A DNA stretch of 64,000 nucleotides. It comes from Polytrichum commune (taxonomy: Eukaryota; Streptophyta; Polytrichopsida; Polytrichales; Polytrichaceae). The notes below the pieces were generated by a model. That model was not told where the DNA came from and ran no database searches. It saw only the letters and a program-made list of their open reading frames with translations. A program made the translations under genes and the position numbers. This document shows, one piece after another, positions 11,746 to 24,345 of the stretch. The stretch's first letter is position 1. Each line of letters begins with the position of its first letter. The stretch spans positions 35,370,440-35,434,439 of the forward strand of contig OX485807.1 in assembly GCA_950295325.1 (NCBI GenBank), written 5' to 3'.

Positions 11746-12962
11746 CTAGCCCAAGCCATCTTCCCATATATGATGCACTCATCCCAGATGCTATTTTTGA
11801 CCTTGTTGACATGCCATTGTGTTTGGTTAAGGACTATTTTGTTGCGTTCTATTCAAATAGTGCAGAAGGTGATGTCCTAAAGGTGCCACTTTGTCCGTAA
11901 ATGGTACGACAACTTTGAAATAACCATTGAAATTGTCTCCAAAAGGCTTATCTCATGTCACTATGGTATGGATGTGTGGGCCAACCCTTAATTACAAGCG
12001 AGAGAGTGTATTGAAGCACATAACATTACTCGGTAATGTGGACCCTCGGAATATAATTGTTGGATCCTAGGAGCTTAATTAATATATAAATCTCCATGCA
12101 CAACTTCCCAAGCATCCGACTGTTATGTTTTGAGAGCCCATGAACGAGCACTAAGTGTTGAATAATGTTGTGCAAGGAGAGCCAACAATGACAAAAATCA
12201 TCAACGCATTTTATAACAAAGAGGGTATCCTTGGCATGGCCACTATACAACCCAATCCCCATCCCTAACCAAGTGAGAATATATTATGCATGCATGACGT
12301 GACCGGGGATGATGAGCCAAACCTCACTCTCCTCCAGTATAAATTACCTCATTGCCTCATTCCATGTGATGAAATCATTTGTATGTCACTGCTATAATTT
12401 GTCCACCACCTAAAGCCCTAGTTGGTGGAGAACCTTGCAACGTGCTCTGATGCTTCCTTAGGGTAAATGTCACAATCCGCACCCATACTTAGTTCAAAGG
12501 CCCACTCCTTATTGTCACATTTCTCTCCCTTATATCACGAAATTTGTCATTAATGCAAACCACCAAAGATGTCAACTCACACCCTAGCATTGCGCCATGT
12601 GTCAACATGTGGAGTGTCACCTCCTTATTCTTCTTCTTTTTCTCATGCAACTTGTTGAGTGTTGGTGCATGCATCCGCCACATCACCCGGGAAGGCCAAG
12701 CGGAGTGGACCACACCAGCGTAGGTGACGGGAGAACGAATTCAAATTGTCCTCACATCTCCTACGTGTTATTCCATAATGTCACATGCTACACTAATTCT
12801 ACAGTATCACCCATCCATGTTAACACTACAAAACTCCGTAATCTCACGTGCACTTTGGTTGCCACATGTGTGATACTACAGAGTTTAGAGTGTACTAGAA
12901 AAGACGGTCTTAAAACACACTTCTCATTTGACACAGACAATCATTACATCGTGATCCCCTTT
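11746..12962. other. Intergenic DNA, nothing recognised
   Basis: Short ORFs only, none with recognisable motifs. Confidence 0.4.
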
Positions 12963-13015
12963 TACATGTGTTGAGCCCAATCCATGAAAACTACATATTG
13001 GACTCAACACATGTA
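12963..13015. repeat. Hairpin, 19-bp arms with one mismatch
   Basis: TACATGTGTTGAGCCCAAT at 12963-12981 pairs with 12997-13015 across a 15-nt loop, with one mismatch. It may be a small-RNA hairpin or a decayed element. No wider inverted repeat was seen around it. Confidence 0.7.
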
Positions 13016-14379
13016 CATAAAACAAGTCATGTCACAATGACCGGCATTGGCATGTCTTCTCATCAGCCTCACATTCAATAGTAGTAGTGATTGGCCCCGT
13101 TACTAGGCTTGTCGGCTAATCCGCACAGGGAATTTTTTTTTTTTTTTTAAAAAAAAAAATCATCATTCCCGAAGGCTAAGTTGGGTAGGGTTTTGAGTGG
13201 CCATTGTCATCACCTCCGGGGCCGCCCAAAAAGGTCCGATTGTTTGGCTGTTTGGCTAGTAACTCCGAATATGAAGGGTGTGAATGACTTTGTTATTCTG
13301 GGTGCGAAGCACATGGTCACGGAACCCCGCTAATGCCCTTCCACGTGCTGGCCATGAGGCGCTTTGACCTCGTGACTCGGCACCACTGCCCATGTAACTT
13401 ACGTGTGTCATTTCTCCGTTCGCTCTCTCTCTCTCGCCTGCGTTTTTTGGGTCCAGAGTTTGTCTGCAAAAATTTGACGGTGAAGAATTGGTGGTGGGCC
13501 GGCCAAATTGGTGGATTTCCACAATTTCATGGACCTCCCACTCTGGCATCACGTATAAAGTAAGTGCGCAATGCATTGCAATGACATGAAATGGATTTTA
13601 AACTGCGGGAAGCCAAAAGGTTAATGGGACTAAAAGTACACCAGGACGCAATGCAAATCATTATGTAAAAGTTGTACGGTCTTTCTATGGTCGCTCTTCT
13701 TTACCTTCTGTTGTCCACGAGAGCCTCATGGGTTCTCTCTCGAACCGAGAAGCCACCGTAGAGCCACGTCATGTCGTCCTCCAGGTCTCCCTACTTTTGT
13801 CATGGAATTTTTTGTAATGTTTCAAGAGAGGATAGGTACAAGTTCCAGTTTGTTTCAAGAAGTCGAGCTTTAGTTTTCTACACGCTACTCTTTTGCGGGA
13901 GAACAATGTTCTGAAGTGATTTTGAAGCTCATAAAAGGCAACGATTTGAGGAAGGTTTGATTGAGGAAGCAATTTCTTTTTTTTGCATGGGGTGTGTTTT
14001 GGGAATTAGTACCACACGCACTAAATGGGATAATCATTGTAAATGAAAGAAGAAGAAGAAGAAGAAGATTTTCTTTACTACATCACAATAGGATATGCTC
14101 ACACAATGATTACCATCCTCTCACATATATACTTTCTATCCTACATAACACATCAATGTCATTCCGCACTATATGTCCGTGATCCATCAACACACAAACT
14201 AGATCTACATGACCTCCTCTTCCTCTAACGCTAATGTTGCCACAAGCAAAACCTTCTTCAAAGTCGTTCCACCAAACTATACCACCAAGCTTGCCACCAA
14301 TCTTTGTGTTGCCAAGCGCCAAACCCCATAATCTCAACAAAATCTCCACCACCAACCATCAACAAGGATCTAAACCGAT
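13016..14379. other. Intergenic DNA with a T16/A11 run
   Basis: A poly-T run (13133-13148) passes directly into poly-A (13149-13159). The frames at 13256-13576 and 13333-13563 overlap on opposite strands and show no domain. Confidence 0.4.
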
Positions 14380-15390
14380 TTGCATCCTTTCAAATCGTAC
14401 AAAACTCCCGAAGCTATTCAACAATATTCCTCACACTCACTACGAGGTACAATGCCCCTAGCAGTTCCTACACCTACCCTAACTCAAGAATATTTCCAAA
14501 TCATCCATGTGGTCCCACGAGACGTCATTGAACTAGTCGGCAATATCTATGCAAAATCAACAACCTCCTTCCGAGGTGCAAACTTTATGACAAAAACATC
14601 CATTCAAATATGCCATGGAACCATCCAAAGAGACACCTTGAGCCCGTACTTATTCATCATCTTCTTAAAACCCCTACTTAGATGGTTAGAGAAAGATCAA
14701 GTAGGATATCATTTCAACACCTCACCAAATAGTATCACAACCATAGCCTATGCCGACGACCTAGCCATTCTCACTTACAATATAGGGCGCATACAAACCC
14801 AACTCAGCAAACTAAGATAATACTATGTTTGGGCATATATGGAACTAAGCATAAACAAATACGTAGTCACATGATGCCCCAACAAATTAAAACTACAACC
14901 CCTTGCATTTACGACATACCTAAAAGCCCAAAACATTAATTATAAACAACACCAACTTCCCATCTTCTCAAAAAAAAACGAACCCTACAACATACCTTGG
15001 AATACGACTAGTCCCATCCCTAAAATAGGCCATACATAAATAAATCATTATTGTAAAATAAATTTAAAAAAAAACAAAGCACAACCTTATTATTATTGCT
15101 GACATCACTACAACACAAGTTAAAGGTCCTCAACATAGTCATTCGCCCTAACATCGAATATGCCTTCTATGTTGCCCTTATTTTGTCCTAGACATCAAGA
15201 AACTAGATGAACTCCTTACCAAACTCATAGAATCCATATGTAACATCCCCAAAGACTCCCTAACATCCTTGCCCAACTACCCTACAAAATATGTGGCATC
15301 AAAACATTCTCCCTACTTCCAAAATATGTCACTACACTTAGTGAACAACTCACACAAACACTCAATGTCTTCCATAAAATTTAAATAGTT
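14380..15390 (+). pseudogene. Decayed LINE (non-LTR) reverse transcriptase fragment
   Basis: The open part (14380-14820) reads through the palm region of a LINE reverse transcriptase: a QRDTLSPYLFIIFLKPLLRW segment (normally QGD) and the catalytic AYADDLAIL motif. After the stop at 14818-14820 the homology continues in broken frames to about 15390 (MELSINK, PNKLKLQPLAFTTYLKAQNI). There are several stops and frameshifts, and no endonuclease domain or poly-A tail was found. It is an inactive, 5'-truncated remnant. Confidence 0.75.
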
Positions 15391-16771
15391 TGGCTAGAAG
15401 TGGAATGCATGGGGACATTTGACATTTGAAAAATAAACCCTATTACCATGGAATTCATGCCCTACATGTTGTCAAGGGGTCTATTAACATGTGTACCAAC
15501 TAGCTTTTGTAGATCTAGAAATAAGTTTCAATATATTATTGTAGCTTGAATGTTAGTAAATGGAACTCAAAAATAGCTACAATTACCTATATATATTGAA
15601 AGTTCATAAATTTTATATGTCAACAATTCATTATTATCACAATTTGATTATACATTATTAGTTATTAGTGCCCAACAATAATTGCAACCCTATATCATTG
15701 GGGTCGATGTGCATGATCTTGTTGTAGTTCAAAGTTACATTTGTATATATGAAGGTGTTCGCCATCATGTAGTCAACCTTGCATATAGATACATAACTAC
15801 ATGATATATATGTGTTTGTAGTATAACCCATTGGCATTTCTTCCCCGCCATGGCATACATTGCATGTGTTTTATTTGCCCATTTGTTACTAGGCTTTGGA
15901 GTTTGTGCATATGGATTGTGCTAAGTTTTTTGGTGTTGGAAACCAACATCCTCTAGATTAAATCTTAAGATTCGCTTACAAATTATATACCTCATCCCTA
16001 ATTCACTTTTGTTTTCAAATTTGAGAAAGGCTATAAAGATGTTTTCATCCATATGATGTAGCTCGTAAAAGTTTGACCATGTAACATATGTCATTAAAGC
16101 TAGGGAAATGATAAATCTAGATTTACAACAAATAGTCATTCAAGTTATAACGTAAAGCACAAATATTATCGATTTAGAAAAAGCTTTAGGATTTTGATTT
16201 GTACGTCTACCTCTATTTTTAAATTCTCAATAGCCATTTTATTTATAGACAACAACAATATGATAATAAACAATAAACCCCCCCCCTACACATATTATGC
16301 CAAGAAGCTCAAGTTTGTTTCTCATGCATTGTATCTATCATTTTATTGCTCCAACCTACATGTGCTAGCATGTTCCCTCCAATTTCTTGAGTGTTGAGTC
16401 TGACTATTATATTCTGGTGTATATAGAAAACCTTGTGTCAACCTCGTGTTTGTCAATTTTCAAAGTAGAGTAAGGAATATAATTAGGCTAATTATTGTTT
16501 GTTTGCATATTATTTTAAAACAAGGTTGGTATTCTTTATGCCAAATTACCACATGTATAGGATATTAGTGGGTGTATTTCTGTTTATCTTTCCTCCCTTA
16601 CCTCTCATATGTTACCGCTCATCGCTCATTGCTCATTGCCGCTCACCGCACATATGATAGCATTCCCCATTGGATGAATATTTCAACTAAGGCACCTTAA
16701 GCCCACATGCCTTATTTAAGTTTGGCAAAGGTAATTCTTTTTTCAGCAACAAAAGATAGTTTTTTGCCCAA
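15391..16771. other. AT-rich intergenic DNA, nothing recognised
   Basis: No gene, RNA or clear transposon end. Only low-complexity AT stretches. Confidence 0.45.
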
Positions 16772-17007
16772 GGCTAAACACCCACCTCTTTGAGTTTGGG
16801 CCCCCACCACTGTTATCAAGGTAAAGGAGGTCTAGTAAAAATATGATCCCCATGTATTTATGATTAATTTATCTCAAGTACTGTATCTAGGGCCAAATAA
16901 TATCAAGAAAAAAAAAACCACGAGTTATAATATAATTGAGTGCATTTTCAACTTGGATAATGTTGGTGAGGGCCCAACTCAAAGAGGCGAGTGTCTAGTC
17001 CCTAGCC
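16772..17007. mobile_element. MITE family A, copy 2
   Basis: The left end GGCTAAACACCCACCTCTTT and the right end AAAGAGGCGAGTGTCTAG...GCC are inverted. They are followed or preceded by the family's TTGGGCCCCCACCA / TGGTGAGGGCCCAA blocks. The length is 236 bp, non-coding. Confidence 0.65.
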
Positions 17008-18300
17008 AATTTTTCATGTGAAAACCAAGAAAGAAAAGTAATATTGGTATTTATCCTAGACATTGATGTGAATGGGAGCTCGCTATTCCTTAAGTTGAGC
17101 ATGTTTAATCAAGCTCCAATATAGAGTTACTTCCTTCCTTTTCAGAGAATGGGCTCATTCGGACATTATAACTTATAGTCAAATTTTAGGAGGGGTTATC
17201 CTCCTATGGTCGGTCCACCAATGTTTGTTTGTTTCTTATCAAACTTCCCTTATTTAAAACTAAGTATGTGAGATTTTTTATGGTTGTTTGGTGTATGTGT
17301 TTCATGAGGTTTTTATCTCTTGCAGGGAGAGGGGGAGGTGGTCTTTTGAGATTTTCCAATGCTATTATCGAATGCTTGTGGGTACCACCTCATACTCTTG
17401 GTGAGATGGTGATGAGTGGGTTAACATTCCACCCGGTGGCTTTGAGTGTGCGGATTAATGCATTACATCTGTTGGTTTTGTGAAAACCAAATAGAACTCA
17501 ATAGTACACGTTTGGAAACATGCAAAAGCGGTGATGTTAGGTACAGTTGACAATGGACATCTGGGGGTAATGGAGTCAAGTCTAGCCACTCAAATTGGTG
17601 CATGAACTGTGAGGGTACGTCAACTACAACTCTATGGGCAACGACAAATTATCGCCGAAAGGCTATCTAACGACCCATGATTATGAAGGCCTTTAGGTTG
17701 GTAATCATATCCAGAGGCTAGTATGCACCTACTGGCACATTATGTACATTGGATCAGAGACCAAGCCATCCACATCCAAAGGCTTCACACCTTTTTGGCT
17801 TTCAAGAAGTACAACTTTCATCGCGACTAACCAACGACACAAGGGTAGTTAGTACGGAAGAGAGAGGATTCCAACGCACCGAAGTGGGTCTCTTTTGAAT
17901 TTCATATCCAAATTTTATAAGGGTTCAAAGTTTTATTTGAGAGAAACCCTAAACCGACACATGAGCCTGCTTAAGGTGGTGGACATTCTCATAATCAAGG
18001 TGTATTGACTTTGTAAGATTCTAGGGTGTTGATTTTGGGTGGGGTGTGTTGGTTTTAGCACCATCTACTGTATCCAGAAGTTCTACGAACGTGTTCTAAG
18101 CCTTTATGTGTCACGTGCTACAAAAGTTCCAGATATTAAGGTAGACGTGTCTTCAATGGTTTCTTTCTTCAATTGGCCCAATCATGGTATGATAATAAAG
18201 GCACTGTCACTATCAATAAGCAAACTCGTATTGAGGTTGTAACCATTATCCTCATAATTTGTGGAGCTCTTATGAATATCTTGTATCTTTTATCAAAGTG
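17008..18300. other. Intergenic DNA, nothing recognised
   Basis: The 84-residue frame at 17229-17483 has no recognisable domain. Confidence 0.4.
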
Positions 18301-18339
18301 AAAATTCGATTCATTTCTCTTGAATGATCATATAGGTCC

Positions 18340-18454
18340 CCAAATAATGTTGACTACTAAACTTGAAATGACTAACAAAGTTTCAACACGTCCAACGTCT
18401 TTTAAACACACTTCTTTTAGTGTTTGTTCTTAGATCTACACCTAACCACACACC
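18340..18454. repeat. Dispersed repeat family R, partial end
   Basis: The stretch from GTCCAACGTCTTTTAAACAC to CCTAACCACACACC matches the inverted right end of the element at 35388-36266. Its partner end was not located. Confidence 0.5.
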
Positions 18455-19964
18455 ACTCAAATATGATTACCCTCTATTATTATTATAAGTAACTGAAATA
18501 GGCTTGCTTTTACCTCACTAGCATACGTGTCTCTTACATATAGCACATGTCTTTTGCAACTATCTTTTTGCAAATCTATCGTAGTGGTAAATTTGAAATG
18601 CTCTAATTACACGTGATGTGTGCTTGAGACTCTTACGTTGGAAATAAGAAAGGAACACACTTAAAGCTTTAAACTGTTGGTGACCATCATAACTTGGATT
18701 ATTTAACTTACTTTCTATGGCCACCTACATTATATTTCGGCGATAATTGCAACTTGGCAATATTGTTGATGACTTTTATAATTTGCTAAGTATAAACATG
18801 ATCTAAAAGTTTCAAATTGTTACATAAGTTTGTTTCATGGATAACATGTTTGACATGGATTACTATCACATTGAGCTACATGGTTAGCCTCATCTTCATC
18901 TTGCAAGTGGTATGAATTTCACTCTCCATTGAACCATGCTAGTGTTGCCCACTATGGTCAACCCAATCAATATTTTCGGTCGGGGTCTCTAGTTGATAGG
19001 TCATCTCAAATGGTGTCGATATTCATGGGCTTAACAAGCCTAGTAGGGGAGGAACAATAAGCAATCAAGCTGCCCTAGATTATGGCTGTTGAATAGAGTC
19101 CACCTCGTCATTGAGGCAAGTGCTTGTGGGAAAATAAACTCTATAGATCATGCGAGTGTTGACAAACATAAGTGTTAATATCCTTGCTTTCAGCCGAATG
19201 TCTCATTGATCATAGACATGGCCATCATGCAATTCACTACATTGTTTACGGTATTTAGTGTCACATGCGTAATAGTGTCACTTACCCCATTTTGAAGCGT
19301 ATCCTAGGTTACACTAATGACCAACAACTTCACCATTAGTGTCACCTCATGACACTTGGCGTTCAAGTGTGTTTACTAATGACTTGGCATGATTATGTTC
19401 AATAATGTTATGACATGTATGCTTATGTTACACAATGGTCTACAAGTGGACTAAAGTGTACACAAATGAAACTTGGCATCAGTATGGTCAAGAACATCTT
19501 CCTCTTGCTTACTCAAATGTAAACACATAACACTTGCCATTGGTATGCTCATTGATATCTTCCCTTTCCATACTAAAACGCAAAAATATTATCTCAAGTA
19601 TTTCAATGTGTTGCGCTAAATTTCATAATGTGAATTGTTTCACTCAAACAAGTTCCTTACGTTGATGAATAGCATCATATTGGAAATTAGCAGACGTTAC
19701 ACTTTGAGACCTCTAGACACCTAGTTTAGACCCTTTGCAAATAGTGTACGTGACACCAAATATCATAAACGGTGTAGCACAAACAATTACCTCATGTGCA
19801 TGCCAACAGACCCAATATACCAACATCCTTAAAAGATATGTGTTGCAAGGTAGACTGCAACTTTAAGCAACAACACATGAACGAAGGTAAATGGTTGCGC
19901 CGGCCTTTGACACGGGTGTGAAACACAAGTGTTGTGGAATATGAAGCTCCCAAGAGTGAATGAG
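18455..19964. other. Intergenic DNA, nothing recognised
   Basis: Only short, unconserved open frames. Confidence 0.4.
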
Positions 19965-20165
19965 AAGAATTTGGGTGAAATCGGTCAAGATCCAAGTGTT
20001 TACAAGTCCGACCGGTGACATGTTAATTTTGTTCGGTTTTTATTTATAAATTTAAGGTATGTTTCATATATTCGTCTAAAGTGATTAGGAATTTGTCAAA
20101 TTCTTGAACTTGAACCAATTGTTTTTTAAACTCAATCGGTTCAGATGTAACTAGTGGTCGGACCT
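19965..20165. repeat. CGGTT-rich dispersed repeat, copy 1
   Basis: It shares about 190 bp with 21898-22095: the blocks 'aaatcggtcaa', 'ccatatatt/catatattc', 'cttgaactt' and 'aactcaa.cggtt' occur in the same order. It is non-coding. Confidence 0.6.
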
Positions 20166-21897
20166 CCTCATTCACAAGCTCTCGTTGTCGTGATGTGGGT
20201 CGGTTACTAGTTAAAACGTAGGCATTTACATGTCTTGTTGTTATTCTAAGTATGTATGTAGATGGATATTAGTATGATGTTGTATTAATCATGTTCTAGT
20301 TAGTTTTTTTAATTGAGAACTAGTCTTGGGTTCAAGACCGGAAGGACTTGGTAGGTATGATTTGGTAGGTAGGTTTAAGTGAAGCATAAAGAATTTAATT
20401 TGACTGATGAAGTGGGTTTTGAGTGGTTTGAATAAAGAGTGAAGGATTTAGTTTGAGTGAAAAATTGATAGTTTAGTTTGAATGAAGAAGTAAAATTTTA
20501 ATTTTTAAATATTAGATTAAGTGGATGTTGTGATCCATTGAGTTAGTATCCAATTTACAAGAAAAACTCATATTTTATAGAATCAAGATATGTTTGTGAA
20601 AAAATGGACTGTTAGAAATTAACTTGTGTTTCTTAAACACATTTAGATTACAAAATTCACACTACCAAAAACCATGTGCTTCCGGACAAGCACAAACAAC
20701 AAAACACCGTCAACCATATTCAAAGTCAAATGTGATGTTGGAAGAATCTACTTAGCATTGTCATATGGCATCTATCCAAACATGTTTATGGGCCCCATGA
20801 CACCTCTCAACAAGGGTTGAATAATGTTATATTGATATGGGGTGGTGTCCTTACAAGCCAAATATACATTGACTTTAATTAAACAAGTATGTTGTCCCAA
20901 TATCATCATGCAAAGTAAGTAAGTTATTGGGTATTGATATCATACTCGGATTAAACATGTTATCTTTTTCTAACTTTGTAAACAATGTCTACAACCATGA
21001 CATACGTGACATCCCTTCATAGATACTACCTTTCAAAATGCACTTCTTGTAATCCTTAAGTTAAACCACTTAAGTACAATACTGAATATTGTATCAGTGC
21101 CACACACTATTTTGAAATTACACAATGCTACACCTAAGTCCTATTCACTATAAATCTCATTTTTTGCCAACAAAGGTCAAATTGGTTATTTGGACATTAT
21201 AGAACATTAACATCTGTACTAAAATCACAATAGTTGTAAAAAAAATTGCACACCAAATTGTGACTCCAAATAGTAAGTGACGCTAAATACAATATTAGTG
21301 TACCGTCGCAACCCATTTGGGACGATTTTTAACACTAGATGTTGGTAAGTTAGGTGTCACCCAACTTGAAGGTCCCGTTGATTCCTTCAAAATAAAAAAT
21401 AAAAGCTCACCATCTTGCATCTTTCTACAGAAACGCTCGAGTAGATAAGTATAGGCTGGGGCGAACCAACCCATACATTGGTTCCTTGAAAGCAAGGGTT
21501 TAGGCATCCAACAAGGAACGAGTGTATGAATTGGTTCATCCAAATCGTAGGTATATAACTTACGAAAAAGAGTACTTTATGCCTTACTGTAACGTTGGAG
21601 GAATGAATTTCCAACTCCCCTTTCCATTTACATAAGTTTGAGCGGGTTGTGGCGGCCTAGCTAGTTGACATCGAAGAGGCGGTCCACTCACATGAAGAGA
21701 CTTATTTGGCTCACGTCTATGTTTGATGGAGCAGTGTGGACCACAGAGCTGTTAAATTATGCTAACTTAGCCCTCACAGGCCTTCATTTTTTGTGTTTGT
21801 GATGTGATGCTTCAAGACACGACCAGGTGATAGCATACCTAAAAGCACATTCCCTATAAGCTCTAATTTCTTTGAGACACATGTCCGGGGAGATATT
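20166..21897. other. Intergenic DNA, nothing recognised
   Basis: The overlapping frames at 21295-21614 (minus) have no recognisable domain. Confidence 0.4.
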
Positions 21898-22560
21898 TTG
21901 GCATAAATCGGTCAAAATCCTAGTGTTTCCAAGTCGAACCGGTTGCATGTTGTGATCTTTTGGTTTTCCTTTACTAATGTGGAGTATATTCCATATATTC
22001 TTCTAAAATGAACGGTAATGTTTCTTAAGTCTTGAACTTCAACTGGTTATTTCTCAAACTCAACCGGTTTATATGTACCTAGTGGTCGCTTCTCCCCGGT
22101 GATTGCTTCAAGAGGCTCTCTCTCACACTCATCACAACATCTCTTCCACCATATATTTATGTATCCATGGTTGTCTATGCATAATATTATTTAGATCCAT
22201 AACAATGTTATGTAAGATTGACACTATTCCACATAATATTCTCAGATACTAGGTTTAATAATCACCATAATTAGGGGATCCTATATGACCATTTAATGAG
22301 CACCATAAATCTTCACTTTGGTAATGACTAAGACATTCATACAAACTCCAAAAATTATGAGGAAAGTAGCTACGATTTTTTATTCATTTTTTAATTGCTG
22401 ACCCAACAAACGGGGACAATCAACCGCTAGTTTCAAACAAACCGGTTGAGTTTGAGAAATAACCAATTCAAATTCAAAATTTTAATAAAATTACTAATTA
22501 TTTTAGAGGAATTTATGGAATGCACCCCAATTCAATAAAGAAAAACAGAAAGATGTCAAC
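21898..22560. mobile_element. CGGTT-rich element with inverted halves
   Basis: The left part (about 21970-22120) and right part (about 22400-22540) are diverged reverse complements. Both contain GGTTATTTCTCAAACTCAAC on one strand or the other. The left part also matches 19965-20165 directly. This looks like a nonautonomous TIR element. Exact ends and target duplication were not resolved. Confidence 0.55.
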
Positions 22561-23430
22561 ATGTACTAATCATGTGTTTCATGTTCTACAAGAAGTTGGC
22601 TGGTTGAAAAAAGTAACCGTTTAAGACCCATCTATCTCATATCCAATGTCAACTCTCTCTAATAGAAAGAAAACGCTCAACTTCAACCTTCACTCAATGT
22701 ATGTTGAGTAATTTTAGGCAATGGGCATAGTTTTGATTATTTATGGTTTTTAGAAATCATGTTTAGGTATAAGATAAGGCCCGAAACTTGGGGCATTATG
22801 TGAATAAGGCCTACAACCTAAGGCCTTAGGAATTGTTGAGTACTAACAACGCCTACCGATAGGTAGGGTGGAAATGTTGATTAGTATGTGTAGCCCAAGG
22901 ATATTCTAATACAAAAGTTGATATATATTATCTAAATTAGGGTCAAAGACCCCAAATTAGTACACTAAAGTTAATTTAGATAGTAATGAACAATAAACCT
23001 ATTAGGGGCAAGTTTTTACCATCACTCCAATGCTAGGTGTTGGAAAATAAAATTCATTAACAATTGCCTGCATGTGAAGCATACACAACATCTGTTTTAA
23101 GGAAAAATGGAAATGAAGTTGATACTCCTTTGGTAAGATATATTCACAAAAGTGCAAACTCAATTTCATGATTTTGTAAACCAATTTAGCAATAGGTTGT
23201 ACCAATTTTATTGGATTCGGGAACCAAGTTCACTATATAGACAACCAATTGGACTTGAACTTTCAACCAATTTCACTACATGTTGTGAATAATTTTATGA
23301 TTCGGTACCCATATTCAGAACTTCACAAAATTAGTTTCATGAACTGTATAACTTTATTTCACAAAGAACGATACATCATGTATAAGATTCTCCTAATCGC
23401 TCCCCACAACTAACTCTACCAAAATTTCAA
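22561..23430. other. Intergenic DNA, nothing recognised
   Basis: No coding potential was found. It may contain the unrecognised 3' flank of the transposase remnant to its right. Confidence 0.4.
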
Positions 23431-24345
23431 TTGACCTATCGTATCCAACCTTGGACCATGATTGCAATGATTGCTTGTATGTCAACATTAATGTGACCTA
23501 AAAATGTTCGATGATTTTGGAGATCATACCATTAGACATGGCTTTTGATGTGTCAAAATACCCATTCTACAGCATTGAGAAATGGACTATTGTATGTGAT
23601 GGCACATGGAAGTAGATTTGTTTATCATCTTCAAAAGCTTGTTGTATTTCACAAGTTATGTGAGATGGGAAATTCTTCATGAGGATGAACCTTTGTCTAT
23701 CAAGGCTAGTAATGACCTTGGTCTGAATGAATTTGTTTGTATTGTAGGTACCAAGGGTGACATCGTGTGCAATGACTCCTTCACAACCAACTGCAACCAC
23801 CATAAATAAGTTTTGACCCCTTTGAGTTGGATGAATTCGTTGGCATCTTTGTCCTTGACAAGCCCTTCCAAATCGACATGTCAAATGTAGATTGAAACCA
23901 ACCTCATCCACGTATACATCATCAACCATGCTACCACCGAGCTTTAAAAACTTTTGACGCCACTCTATACACTCACTAAGACATTCTTCAATATTGTAAT
24001 CATTTGGCTCATAGTGCATCACCTTAAGGGTAATACCAGCTTGCCTTCGAATGCTTGTGAAACACAACTAATATATACAAGGCGTGGGAATTGAAAAACT
24101 TCATTCAACTTACGATGGAGAGATTCTACGGTGATGTTTGGATTCGCATCAAGCCACTCTACTAACCATTGAGTGCGCTCATCTTGTAAAATTGGATAGC
24201 AAACCCCGCCTCTATGTTTGGGCTTTAATTGACCATTTCCTTCAAAAGCTCTAGCTATGCTCTTGATAGTTTCATTAGGGTGTAAGCATGGTAAATTAGA
24301 CCAAAAAATGCTTTGGTATCTTAAAACTAAAGTTTTTTGGGTCAA
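23431..24345 (-). pseudogene. Dead Tc1/mariner-type (IS630-like, DDE_3) transposase
   Basis: The N-terminal frame (24345-24019) contains a helix-turn-helix-like region (NETIKSIARAFEGNG). A frameshift near 24055 leads into 24067-23567, which carries the first catalytic aspartate in VYVDEVGFN, then the RGQ and GTYNTNKF blocks typical of this superfamily. The second catalytic position, normally D-N, reads LMKN, so D is replaced by K. The third acidic motif (NAVEWVF) lies in another frame beyond the stop, and more stops follow. It is inactive. Terminal repeats were not identified. Confidence 0.75.

Noticed and set aside
12597..12974. 125-codon plus-strand ORF
   Set aside because: Cysteine- and histidine-rich by composition only, with no motif spacing of a known zinc finger and no splice or homology support.
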